This document shows positions 48,329 to 55,752 of a stretch of 55,761 nucleotides of DNA, in pieces. Each line of letters starts with the position of its first letter. Position 1 is the stretch's first letter. The notes beneath the pieces are model-generated. The model worked only from the letters and a program-made list of their open reading frames with translations. It was not told the DNA's origin and ran no database searches. A program made the translations under genes and the position numbers. Where the stretch lies: the IMG/VR virus record IMGVR_UViG_3300033148_004574, positions 1-55,761 of that record; one strand, written 5' to 3'. The stretch is from a virus.

Positions 48329-48540
48329 ACGTCGTGTGGGCTTTGCTGGGTTTCTGGGCCGTCATCACGGCGCTGTTCGCCGCGATGGCCTGGGCTGATC
48401 GGAGGATGTATGGGCATACCAGAGGAGCAGCTTCGGGAGCCACGGAGCCTGGTGTTCGGCCTGTTGGGCGGGGCTCTGCTGTGGGCGCTCGCCCTGGGCC
48501 TGAGCGCGTTGGCCCGGCTGCTGACTATGTGAGGGACTAA
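48325..48540 (+). CDS. Small membrane protein
   Basis: 71 aa from GTG 48325. The N-terminal membrane helix (VWALLGFWAVITALFAAMAW) is convincing. The Gly/Arg/Pro-rich remainder overlaps the 48410 ORF and may be read-through shadow. Confidence 0.4.
   Translation: MNVVWALLGFWAVITALFAAMAWADRRMYGHTRGAASGATEPGVRPVGRGSAVGARPGPERVGPAADYVRD
48410..48532 (+). CDS. Small membrane protein
   Basis: 40 aa from ATG 48410 behind GGAGG. It has a polar start and then one hydrophobic helix (LVFGLLGGALLWALALGLSA). It overlaps the previous frame. Three tiny membrane proteins in a row is a notable cluster. Confidence 0.4.
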   Translation: MGIPEEQLREPRSLVFGLLGGALLWALALGLSALARLLTM

Positions 48541-48552
48541 CGGGAGGATAGA

Positions 48553-48660
48553 GTGTCACAGATGACGCGGCGGGAGATGCTAACGACGACATCGAGGCAA
48601 ACAGCACATCCGGCGGCGGCCAAGGTGGTCGCCGCGACAGAGAAGGGAGGAAGCAAGTGA
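48553..48660 (+). CDS. Small basic protein
   Basis: 35 aa from GTG 48553, with GGGAGG 5 nt upstream. The stop overlaps the start of the annealing protein. It is Thr-, Ala- and Lys-rich. Confidence 0.4.
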   Translation: MSQMTRREMLTTTSRQTAHPAAAKVVAATEKGGSK

Positions 48661-49712
48661 CGGACCTACCGGCAACACAAACGGGCATCTTGGAGAAAGT
48701 GGTCATCCAGGGCGACTTGTCACGCCTGAGTGAGCAAGAGCGGGTCACGTACTATGCGCGGGTCTGCGAGAGCATCGGCGTCAACCCGCTAACCCGGCCA
48801 TTCGACTATATCAAGCTCAACGGACGGCTGGTGCTCTATGCTCGCCGCGACGCCGCAGATCAGTTGCGGAAGATCCACGATATCAGCCTGACGATCCCCA
48901 GCCGCGAGATGATCAACGATCTGTACATCGTCACAGCGCGCGGCACGACACCAGAAGGCCGCACCGACGAAAGCACCGGCGTGGTGAGCGTTGCGGGTCT
49001 CAAAGGCGACAGCCTGGCGAATGCGCTGATGAAAGCAGAGACCAAGGCCAAGCGCCGGGTCACGCTGTCCATTGTGGGCCTGGGGTGGCTCGACGAAACC
49101 GAGGTGGCGACCGTGCCCGGGGCCGTTGAACAGGAGCCAGACGCCAAGGACAACGGCGGGGAAGCAGAGACGCCCAGGTCTTTCTGGGACAAGCACCCCG
49201 AGAAGAAGCAGGGCATCTATGATCGCTGCGCCGAGGTCTACAGCCTGAACCACGACCAGGTAGACCAGATCGTGGGCGACTGGGCGCGGTTTGGCGGCAT
49301 CACCGCCGTGGGCAACCACATCAAGGCCAACGTCGACAAGCTGGTCAAGAAAGAGGAGGCGGCCGCCAGTGGCCGCCCCTACTCGCCGGCGCAGCTCAAG
49401 GCGCATCTGGTCGCCATGGCGGAGCAGAACCACGGCGTGGCGCCACTGACCGACGGCGCCAAAGGTGCGATCGTGGGGGCGCTGGACGCGCTCTCGCCCG
49501 ATCGCGACCCGGTTGTGCGCAAGGCCAAGCGATACAGCCTGTTCCGGTTTGTGAACGGCGTTGACAGCAGCAAGAAGCTCGACGACGCCTGGCTGCGGGC
49601 CTATGGCGACTGGGCGCAGAGCGAGCATGCCGCCGCAGAACTGGCCGCCGTGATCGAGGTAGCAGACGTGGCCGCGGGGCAGCAACGAATGCCAGCAATG
49701 GCGGCGGCATAG
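48657..49712 (+). CDS. Putative single-strand annealing recombinase
   Basis: 351 aa from GTG 48657 behind GGGAGG. NPLTRPFDYIKLNGRLVLYA ... DAADQLRKIH near residues 42-75 and MKAETKAKRRVTLSIVGLGWLDE near 123-145 are typical of phage RecT/Bet-like annealing proteins. Position directly before SSB and the replication genes supports a recombination role. The C-terminal 150 residues are less conserved and may bind partners. Confidence 0.6.
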   Translation: MTDLPATQTGILEKVVIQGDLSRLSEQERVTYYARVCESIGVNPLTRPFDYIKLNGRLVLYARRDAADQLRKIHDISLTIPSREMINDLYIVTARGTTPEGRTDESTGVVSVAGLKGDSLANALMKAETKAKRRVTLSIVGLGWLDETEVATVPGAVEQEPDAKDNGGEAETPRSFWDKHPEKKQGIYDRCAEVYSLNHDQVDQIVGDWARFGGITAVGNHIKANVDKLVKKEEAAASGRPYSPAQLKAHLVAMAEQNHGVAPLTDGAKGAIVGALDALSPDRDPVVRKAKRYSLFRFVNGVDSSKKLDDAWLRAYGDWAQSEHAAAELAAVIEVADVAAGQQRMPAMAAA

Positions 49713-50104
49713 TGTACCAGAAGGTGATCATCATCGGGAGGCTTGGGGCGGACCCCGAGATGCGCTACACGCCCAGCGGACAGTCCGTGACGAACTTTAG
49801 CGTGGCCACCGACCGGCGCTGGACGGACGCTAACGGCCAGCAGCAGCAGCGGACGACGTGGTTTCGGGTCTCGGCATGGGGCAAGCTCGCGGAGACGTGC
49901 AACAAGTTTCTGGCCAAAGGACGGCTGGTTCTTGTGGAGGGAGAGATACAAGAGCCGCGAGTGTACCAAGGCCGTGACGGCAAGTGGCGCGCGAGCCTGA
50001 ACATGAACGCGCGCGAGGTCAAGTTTCTCGGCAGCAAGAGAGATGATAGCGGGGCGATGGCAACTGAGAAACCGCCAGAGGATACGGAAGAAATCCCGTT
50101 CTGA
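49712..50104 (+). CDS. ssb: Single-stranded DNA-binding protein
   Basis: 130 aa from GTG 49712. The OB fold shows IIGRLGADPEMRYTPSGQSV, TTWFRVSAWGKLAE and GKWRASLNMNAREV, and the acidic tail ends in EEIPF, the usual partner-binding tip. It is the phage SSB for replication and annealing. Confidence 0.88.
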   Translation: MYQKVIIIGRLGADPEMRYTPSGQSVTNFSVATDRRWTDANGQQQQRTTWFRVSAWGKLAETCNKFLAKGRLVLVEGEIQEPRVYQGRDGKWRASLNMNAREVKFLGSKRDDSGAMATEKPPEDTEEIPF

Positions 50105-50142
50105 TGACATGCCATGCAGGGGCGCGGCGTGAAAGGAGAGGC

Positions 50143-50208
50143 ATGACCGCCACACAGCTCGTGACCATCGAGGCATTCGGGAAGGGCAAGCGCCTCATTA
50201 CGGATTGA
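50143..50208 (+). CDS. 21-aa small protein
   Basis: ATG 50143 is preceded by AAAGGAGAGG. It ends at TGA 50206. The strong ribosome site is the main support. It has a basic C-terminus. Confidence 0.3.
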   Translation: MTATQLVTIEAFGKGKRLITD

Positions 50209-50217
50209 GGAGATGGC

Positions 50218-50292
50218 ATGGCCGACATCTTTCCTCACATCTGGCGGGGGAGGGGTGGCTTGGCGAAACAACAAGTAATGGGGAGGGGCTGA
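50218..50292 (+). CDS. 24-aa small protein
   Basis: ATG 50218 follows GAGGAG, and its TGA (50290-50292) directly adjoins the GTG of the replication gene. It may serve mainly for translational coupling. Confidence 0.3.
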   Translation: MADIFPHIWRGRGGLAKQQVMGRG

Positions 50293-51210
50293 GTGGCAAG
50301 CAAGTATTGGATCAAGCTCTATCACGAAATCCTGCACGATCCGAAGATGGGCCGCCTGCCCGATCGGACTTGGCGTCGAGCGATCGAGATATTCCTGATA
50401 GCGGGCGAGCTGGGCGACGACGGCCACCTGCCCGATGTTGCCGATATGGCCTGGACGTTGCGTGTCCCAGAAGAGACGATTCTTGAGGACTTGCGCATTC
50501 TGGCGGAGGCCGAGATCGTCGAGGAGATCGAGACCGGCTGGCTCGTCACGCACTTTGCCGCGCGGCAAGCACCATCGCCAGGGGCAGAGCGCATCCAGCG
50601 TTACCGGGATCGGAAACGAAAGCAGCAGTATGACGGTAACAATGGTGTAACGGTTTCTGGCGATGGCTGTAACGAATCGTTACAGGATCGTTACGATGAT
50701 GGTAACGATTCGTTGGTAGAACCAGAACCAGAACCAGATACAGATACAGAAGCAGATGCAGAAGCAGAACCAGAGCGTGCGGGCGCGGCCGACCCCGACG
50801 CCGCGTTCCTGTTCGGGCTAATCGATCGGGCAGGCATCATCATCAGCAGCACCATGCAGTCAGAGCGCTGGTTGGATTTACTGGAACTCACGCGGGATCA
50901 TGACCTGCTTCGGGAAGCATTCGAGGCCGCCGCCGGGCAACCGGGGCAAAAGGGGGCGAACTACATACGTGCGATACTGGAGCGGTGTCTTGCGGAAGGC
51001 AGGCGGCCAGGAGAACGACCGAAGGGCAAGGGGCCGCCAAGGCGCGAGACGACACGGGATCACAACGAAAGTGTGCTAGAGCGCTATCTGAAAGGAGCCA
51101 ATGGCAACACCGGAGGCGGTGGGGAAGGCGTTCGCGTTGTGGATGGCCAACTGGCCAACGCGGCAGGTGCCAGACGAGGCGCCAAGGCTATACGAGCTGG
51201 CCCTAGCTGA
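50293..51210 (+). CDS. Replication initiator / DnaD-like replisome organiser
   Basis: 305 aa from GTG 50293. The N-terminal winged helix (YWIKLYHEILHDPKMGRLPDRTWRRAIEI) resembles phage replisome organisers. A Glu/Pro/Asp-rich linker follows (EPEPEPDTDTEADAEAEPE), then a C-terminal DnaD-like helical domain (residues about 165-240). The DNA for the linker and the preceding residues holds GTAACG iterons, as in lambda O, where the origin lies inside the initiator gene. Confidence 0.65.
   Translation: MASKYWIKLYHEILHDPKMGRLPDRTWRRAIEIFLIAGELGDDGHLPDVADMAWTLRVPEETILEDLRILAEAEIVEEIETGWLVTHFAARQAPSPGAERIQRYRDRKRKQQYDGNNGVTVSGDGCNESLQDRYDDGNDSLVEPEPEPDTDTEADAEAEPERAGAADPDAAFLFGLIDRAGIIISSTMQSERWLDLLELTRDHDLLREAFEAAAGQPGQKGANYIRAILERCLAEGRRPGERPKGKGPPRRETTRDHNESVLERYLKGANGNTGGGGEGVRVVDGQLANAAGARRGAKAIRAGPS
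50635..50770. other. Candidate replication origin: iterons inside the initiator gene
   Basis: GTAACG-type sites occur near 50636, 50647 and 50669, as the perfect palindrome TGTAACGA-A-TCGTTACA (50668-50684), and as the inverted pair ATCGTTAC (50687-50694) and GTAACGAT (50702-50709). The next 60 bp is a purine-rich, lower-GC tract of 6-bp repeats (AGAACC, AGATAC, AGAAGC). Confidence 0.5.
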
Positions 51211-51547
51211 CGTGCCAGACGTGGCGCTGATGCGCGCAGCGGTGCGGTGCCTCAACGAATGCACGTTCTGGCCGACGGTGGCGGAGGTGCGCAAGGCGGT
51301 TGGGGTTGTGGCCCCGTCGGCACTGATGCCACTAGTGACGCCAGCGCCCGAGGTAGACGAGGCCAGGCTAGCGGAACAGATACGGGAGATGTGGGCGATG
51401 CAGCCGGATGCGGGACCGGGCTGGTATCAGATATGTGCGGGGTACGCAGTTCTCGGGACACGAGCGGAAGCCCTGCAAGCGTGGAGGGCATGGTACATAC
51501 CGGGGGCAGAGGAGCCGGAGGCATTGCGAGAAGGGGAGGCAAGATGA
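51101..51547 (+). CDS. Putative helicase loader / inhibitor-like protein
   Basis: 148 aa from ATG 51101, overlapping the initiator gene by 110 nt. The helical N-terminal part (LYELALADVPDVALMRAAVRCLNECTFWPTVAEVRKAV) has the pattern of phage helicase loaders of the G40P-loader type. Position next to the initiator supports it. Confidence is limited because no helicase gene is seen in this window; the host helicase would be the partner. Confidence 0.5.
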   Translation: MATPEAVGKAFALWMANWPTRQVPDEAPRLYELALADVPDVALMRAAVRCLNECTFWPTVAEVRKAVGVVAPSALMPLVTPAPEVDEARLAEQIREMWAMQPDAGPGWYQICAGYAVLGTRAEALQAWRAWYIPGAEEPEALREGEAR

Positions 51548-52395
51548 GACCAAGTAAGATCGGGTGGACCGACTACTCGGGGGGGATGCTCAATTTCGTG
51601 GTGGGCTGTACGCCGGTGTCTCGTGGCTGCGCCTATTGCTATGCGAGGACGATCTATGGGCGGCATGATAAGGATTCCCCGATCGTCCAGTGCCATGAGG
51701 ACAAACTGGAGCGGTTGCTGGAGCGCGACTTTCCCATAGACAGCCGGAAGCACCCGGGGCATCCCCCTATGGCCTTCGTCTGCGATACGGGCGACCTCTT
51801 CCATGAGGACGTGCCAACCGAGTTCATCACACATGCCTTTGAGGTCATGGCTGCGCGGCAAGACGTGACCTGGCAGATACTCACCAAGCGCCCGCAGCGG
51901 GTTGCAGACGCGCTGTATGGCTCGAGCTACCTTGGCGGTGGCGACTATCTTCCGTCTGTCTGGCTCGGCGTATCCGTCGAGGACCAGGTCACAGCAGACA
52001 AGCGAATCCCGCTGTTGCTGGAGACGCCGGCGGCGGTGCGGTTCGTGTCAGTGGGGCCGATGCTGGAGCCGGTGGACCTGAGCAAGTGGCTGGGGCCGGT
52101 ATGCGGCGAGACCTTTTGTGAGCAGTGCGGCGATTGTCTCGCCTGCTACGGGGAGGATCCCTGTGTCAATGGGGGGGAGCATGTATGCCCCCCGTTTCTT
52201 GACTGGGTGATCTGCGGTGGGGAGAGCGGCCCGATTCGACGCCCGTTTGACGTGGCCTGGGCGGTGGACCTGTACGGGCAATGCAAAGAGGCGGGCGTAC
52301 CGTTCTTCGGGAAGCAGGATTCTGGGCTGTATCCGGGGAAGCCGTTGCTGATTGATGGTCGCGAGATCAAGGAGTGGCCGGAGGAGGTGGTGTGA
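51544..52395 (+). CDS. DUF5131 family protein (phage Gp37/Gp68-like)
   Basis: 283 aa from ATG 51544. WTDYSGGMLNFVVGCTPVSRGCAYCYA with three cysteines, CDTGDLFHEDVP, WQILTKRPQRV and DWVICGGESGP are hallmarks of the Gp37/Gp68 family. These are radical-SAM-like proteins of unknown reaction common in phages and hosts. Extra cysteine pairs near residues 185-215 (CEQCGDCLAC) may bind a second cluster or zinc. Confidence 0.8.
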   Translation: MRPSKIGWTDYSGGMLNFVVGCTPVSRGCAYCYARTIYGRHDKDSPIVQCHEDKLERLLERDFPIDSRKHPGHPPMAFVCDTGDLFHEDVPTEFITHAFEVMAARQDVTWQILTKRPQRVADALYGSSYLGGGDYLPSVWLGVSVEDQVTADKRIPLLLETPAAVRFVSVGPMLEPVDLSKWLGPVCGETFCEQCGDCLACYGEDPCVNGGEHVCPPFLDWVICGGESGPIRRPFDVAWAVDLYGQCKEAGVPFFGKQDSGLYPGKPLLIDGREIKEWPEEVV

Positions 52396-52508
52396 TGGAC
52401 GAATGGCTGTTGCTGGCGGCATTGTTCGTGGTGGCCGTGCCTGTCGGCTACTTGCTGGGGCGGGGGTTGGGACTCCTCGTCAACTGGTTGGGCGGGAGAG
52501 GGCGGTGA
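52395..52508 (+). CDS. Small membrane protein
   Basis: 37 aa from ATG 52395. One hydrophobic helix (LLLAALFVVAVPVGYLLG) is followed by a Gly-rich end. Start and stop overlap neighbours. Confidence 0.45.
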   Translation: MDEWLLLAALFVVAVPVGYLLGRGLGLLVNWLGGRGR

Positions 52509-52801
52509 GCACGACCTGGAAAGCGTGTGAGCGAGCCATCGCCCGCTTTCTCGGTGGACACCGGATCAGCAACCACGCGCTGGGTATGCAGACGCCGGAT
52601 GTGGAGACTGACACCTACCACATCGAGGTCAAGCACCGCAAGGCACTGCCCAAATGGCTGATCGGGGCGCTGGACCAGTCAGTGGCCAACGCCAGCGACG
52701 GCAAGCTGCCGCTGGTTGTGCTGCATGAGGCGGGGCGACGACATGACGATGACCTGGCCGTGATACGACTGAGCGATTTACGGGAGTGGTTTGGATCATG
52801 A
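52505..52801 (+). CDS. PD-(D/E)xK nuclease-like, Holliday junction resolvase candidate
   Basis: 98 aa from GTG 52505. TYHIEVKH supplies the ExK pair of the PD-(D/E)xK fold, and an upstream Asp (TPDVETD) gives the first acid. Size and strand order fit phage resolvase-like proteins. It would act on branched DNA from replication or annealing. Confidence 0.6.
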   Translation: MSTTWKACERAIARFLGGHRISNHALGMQTPDVETDTYHIEVKHRKALPKWLIGALDQSVANASDGKLPLVVLHEAGRRHDDDLAVIRLSDLREWFGS

Positions 52802-53178
52802 GCGGAGGACGGCCACCCGTACTGACCGAGAAGCAGCGCACTGAGGTATATCAGCGTTGGCGAGCGGGGGAGATACAGAGCGCATTGGCGCGAGTGTATG
52901 GTGTGAGTGAGAGGACGATATGGCAAGCATGTCGGGAGGGGAAGGGGGATGAGGGTATGGCCAGCACCAAAGGTATGAACAGCAAAGAGGTCAAGATGCG
53001 GTACGAATACCTGCGCGAGACGGTGAAGCTGCTCAACATGTACTCCGCTAGATTGCTAGAACCCCAGGGGCGGGTATCCCGATTGCAGCAGATCGAGGCG
53101 CTGTCCGAGAAGCTGGGCAGCCAGGCGCGGAGCTGGAGGCAGAGCGAGACGCGAGAGAATATGGGGAAGGCAGAATAG
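52798..53178 (+). CDS. HTH protein with helical C-terminal module (intact copy of the repeat)
   Basis: 126 aa from ATG 52798. Residues 1-50 are a resolvase/Hin-type HTH (LTEKQRTEVYQRWRAG ... YGVSERTIWQACREG). Residues 60-126 form a helical module (SKEVKMRYEYLRETVKLLNM) that recurs twice more without the HTH at 54794 and 55636. In this copy the codons read CAG CAG, where the other two have CAG TAG, so only this one is full length. Confidence 0.65.
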   Translation: MSGGRPPVLTEKQRTEVYQRWRAGEIQSALARVYGVSERTIWQACREGKGDEGMASTKGMNSKEVKMRYEYLRETVKLLNMYSARLLEPQGRVSRLQQIEALSEKLGSQARSWRQSETRENMGKAE

Positions 53179-53181
53179 AGC

Positions 53182-53983
53182 ATGATGGACAGAACAACAT
53201 TGGATCGCATTCTAGCTGCGCATGCTAGATGGCGGGCTGGGGATAAGGACGGGGAGAGGGCCGACCTGAGCGGGGCTGGACGGGGAGAGGGCCGACCTGA
53301 GCGGGGCTAGCCTGGGCGGAGCCAACCTGACCGGGGCCGATTTGACTGAAGCCAACCTGAGTTGCGCCTATCTCTATGGAGCCAAGCTGAGCGGAGCCAA
53401 CCTGAGCGGGGCTGATCTGACCGAAGCTACTCTGATCGGGGCGAACCTGAGCAGGGCTGACCTGAGTGAGGCGAATCTGAGCTGGGCTGACCTGAGCAGG
53501 GCCGACCTGCGCAGGGCCGACCTGAACGGGGCGAACCCGAGCAGGGCGAACCTGGGCGGGACGAATCTGAACGGGGCGAACCTGAGCGGAGCTCAAGGGC
53601 TACTCAATGCCCGCGACTGGCTGGCAGAGCACTTCGAACGCACAGACGAAGGGATTGTAGTCTACAAGGCGATTGGGGTGACGGAGTATCAGATACCCGA
53701 CTACTGGCAGATCGAGCCCGGCGCATACCTGGTGGAAACTGTGAATCCGCTCCCAACGGTTGCGTGCGGATGCGGCGTGAACTTTGGGACGCGAGAATGG
53801 GTTGCGCAGAACTACGCCAATGCCACACTTTGGCGCTGCCTGATCGAATGGATGGACCTCGCCACGGTCGTGGTGCCATACAACACTGATGGGAAGGCCC
53901 GGTGCGGGCGCCTGAGGCTGTTGGAGATAGTGCGGGACGCGAGGAGATGTGGGGAGGGCAGAGAAGCAGTGCCTGGAGAGTGA
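53182..53983 (+). pseudogene. Pentapeptide-repeat protein gene broken by a 31-bp tandem duplication
   Basis: ATG 53182 opens MMDRTTLDRILAAHARW and reads into A(D/N)LSGA pentapeptides. It then loses frame because 53247-53277 is repeated exactly as 53278-53308 (31 bp). Removing one unit restores one frame to the stop at 53983. The intact version would have about 20 pentapeptide repeats (right-handed quadrilateral beta-helix) and a C-terminal domain of about 110 aa with [17 protein letters not shown]. The downstream part alone is open from about 53342. Confidence 0.7.
53247..53308 (+). repeat. Two exact 31-bp tandem units causing a frameshift
   Basis: Units 53247-53277 and 53278-53308 are identical. 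31 is not a multiple of three, so gain or loss of one unit switches the pentapeptide gene off or on. An assembly error is the other explanation. Confidence 0.9.
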
Positions 53984-54000
53984 GGGAGGGGAATGATGGT

Positions 54001-54087
54001 ATGTGCGGGATTCTGCTGGAAAAGGTCGGTGACGTGCCGGATGCGATGCGATGCTCGATATGCAGGGAAGGCTACGGGGAGCTGTGA
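54001..54087 (+). CDS. Small protein with a CxxC pair
   Basis: 28 aa from ATG 54001, behind GGGAGGGG some distance upstream. MRCSICREGYGEL at the C-terminus resembles half a zinc ribbon. The stop overlaps the next gene. The 30 bp upstream resemble bases 108-153 at the left end, part of the same repeated module. Confidence 0.35.
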   Translation: MCGILLEKVGDVPDAMRCSICREGYGEL

Positions 54088-54797
54088 CCTACATCCTCGA
54101 TGACAACGCTATCGTTAGTTATGGTGGCGGGGTGAACAGTACTGGATTGGTGATTCACCTGGTCAATATGAGCTGGCGCGGGCGGATCATCATGGCAGAT
54201 ACCGGCGCCGAGTGGCCCGAAACGGAGGAGTTTGTCGCGCTGTTTGAGCGCGAATGGCTGGCTCCGCGGGGACTGTGCGTTGAGCACGTCGGAGCGGAAT
54301 GGCGAGCGGGGGGTCGGAAGAAATGGGCTTTGCCGGAATACTGTGAGAAGCGCAATATTATTCCGTTGGCATCGCGGCGCTGGTGTACCATCGAATACAA
54401 GGTCTCTCCTATCGCTCGCTGGTGCGAGGCGCATGGCGTGACGACACAATACCTTGGCATATCAGCGGATGAGAGCCACCGGATGCCGGATGCTGTGAGA
54501 CCTCTCTGTGATGACTGGCTGACACGGCGCGATTGTGTGCGGATCATCAAGGCTGAAAGGTTGCCGATACCTCCTAGATCAAAGTGCTGGCTATGTACGT
54601 TTCAGACGGAAGCGGAGTGGCGGCGATTGTGGCAAAGGCATCCCGATCTATATGCGCGAGCGGAGGCGCTAGAGGCGGGAGCGAAGCGGACGGGTACAGG
54701 ACGGTATCGTGCCACGCTGGACCCTGGCGGCAAGGTGACGCTAGCAGACAGGCGAGCGAAGTTTGAGCGCGAGATGGTGCTGGAGGCGCCAGGATGA
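54084..54797 (+). CDS. PAPS reductase-like PP-loop protein
   Basis: 237 aa from GTG 54084; ATG 54051 is an alternative. SYGGGVNSTG near residue 12 is the PP-loop, DTGAEWPET near 40, RRWCTIEYKV near 103 and CWLCTF near 170. These are features of phage-type phosphoadenosine-phosphosulfate reductase family enzymes. It is distinct from the CysH-like protein at 4708, although in a circular genome the two are only about 6 kb apart. Such enzymes may activate a base or sulfur donor in DNA or RNA modification; the substrate is unknown. Confidence 0.72.
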   Translation: MTYILDDNAIVSYGGGVNSTGLVIHLVNMSWRGRIIMADTGAEWPETEEFVALFEREWLAPRGLCVEHVGAEWRAGGRKKWALPEYCEKRNIIPLASRRWCTIEYKVSPIARWCEAHGVTTQYLGISADESHRMPDAVRPLCDDWLTRRDCVRIIKAERLPIPPRSKCWLCTFQTEAEWRRLWQRHPDLYARAEALEAGAKRTGTGRYRATLDPGGKVTLADRRAKFEREMVLEAPG

Positions 54798-54910
54798 ACA
54801 GCAAAGAGGTCAAGATGCGGTACGAATACCTCCGCGAGACGACGAAACTGCTCAACATGTACTCCGCTAGATTGCTAGAACCCCAGGGGCGGGTATCTCG
54901 ATTGCAGTAG
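54794..54910 (+). pseudogene. Repeated helical module, truncated by an amber codon
   Basis: ATG 54794 overlaps the previous stop. The 38 codons match residues 60-97 of the 52798 protein, then TAG at 54908-54910 replaces its second CAG. The frame remains open after the TAG and runs directly into the pentapeptide-repeat gene, so read-through would give a helical-pentapeptide fusion. Confidence 0.6.
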
Positions 54911-54919
54911 ATCGAGGCA
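54794..54919 (+). repeat. 126-bp direct repeat (other copy 55636-55761; partial copies 52975-53100 and 1-49)
   Basis: The two 126-bp copies differ at one base. The copy in the 52798 gene is more diverged but covers the same segment. Repeats of this kind flank the second pentapeptide gene and could recombine to delete or amplify it. Confidence 0.9.
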
Positions 54920-54931
54920 GACGAGAACACA

Positions 54932-55639
54932 TTGAGCCACATTCTGGCTGCGCATGGCAGATGGCTGGCTGGAGAAGGGGATGGAGAGAAGGCCAACCTG
55001 GCCGGGGCTGATCTGTGCTGGGCCGACCTGTATGGGGCGAACCTGAGCAGGGCCGACCTGCGCGGGGCCAATCTGTATGGGGCGAACCTGCGCTGGGCCA
55101 ACCTGGGGAGGGCGAACCTGGGCAGGGCCGACCTGCGCGGGGCCAATCTGTATGGGGCGAACCTGCGCTGGGCCAACCTGAGCTGGGCCAACCTGAGCGG
55201 GGCCGATTTGAGTAGGGCCGACCTGCGCGGGGCGAACCTGAGTGAGACCATCTTGAACGGGGCCAACCTGATCGGAACGAATCTGAGCGGAGCCCAAGGG
55301 CCAGTCAATACCCGTGACTGGCTGGCAGAGCACTTCGAGCGCGCAGACGAGGGGATTGTAGTCTATAAGGCGATTGGGATTACGGACTACCCGGTACCTG
55401 ACTACTGGCAGATCGAGCCCGGCGCGTATCTGGTGGAAACTGTGAATCCACTCCCGACGGTTGCATGCGGATGCGGCGTGAACTTTGGGACGCGAGAATG
55501 GGTTGCGCAGAACTACCCCAATGCCACCATTTGGCGGTGTCTGATCGAGTGGATGGACCTCGCCACTGTCGTGGTGCCATACAATACCAACGGCAGGGCG
55601 CGGTGCGGGCGGCTGAAGCTGCTGAAGGCGCTAGAATGA
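54932..55639 (+). CDS. Pentapeptide-repeat protein with C-terminal conserved domain
   Basis: 235 aa from TTG 54932; no ATG is available, and the frame is open upstream to the TAG at 54908. After the LSHILAAHGRW head come about 20 A(D/N)LxxA pentapeptides, which stack into a quadrilateral beta-helix. A C-terminal domain (residues about 125-235) follows with [22 protein letters not shown] and CGCGVNFGT. It is the intact paralogue of the 53182 gene. The C-terminal domain is common in phage and bacterial pentapeptide proteins; the function is unknown. Confidence 0.7.
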   Translation: MSHILAAHGRWLAGEGDGEKANLAGADLCWADLYGANLSRADLRGANLYGANLRWANLGRANLGRADLRGANLYGANLRWANLSWANLSGADLSRADLRGANLSETILNGANLIGTNLSGAQGPVNTRDWLAEHFERADEGIVVYKAIGITDYPVPDYWQIEPGAYLVETVNPLPTVACGCGVNFGTREWVAQNYPNATIWRCLIEWMDLATVVVPYNTNGRARCGRLKLLKALE

Positions 55640-55752
55640 ACAGCAAGGAGGTCAAGATGCGGTACGAATACCTCCGCGAGACGACGAAACTGCTCAACAT
55701 GTACTCCGCTAGATTGCTAGAACCCCAGGGGCGGGTATCTCGATTGCAGTAG
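55636..55752 (+). pseudogene. Third copy of the helical module, truncated by an amber codon
   Basis: ATG 55636 overlaps the previous stop. Bases 55636-55761 match 54794-54919 with one difference. TAG is at 55750-55752. If the genome is circular, the same frame continues at base 41 and ends at 157, next to the nucleotidyltransferase. Confidence 0.6.

Noticed and set aside
51247-51543. N-terminal extension of the DUF5131 protein
   Set aside because: The extension is Gly/Ala/Arg-rich shadow translation of the helicase-loader gene. The conserved family start coincides with ATG 51544.
53340-53600. Short G-rich direct repeats resembling an array
   Set aside because: They are 15-bp pentapeptide codon repeats (A-D/N-L-x-x) in an ORF, not repeat-spacer units.
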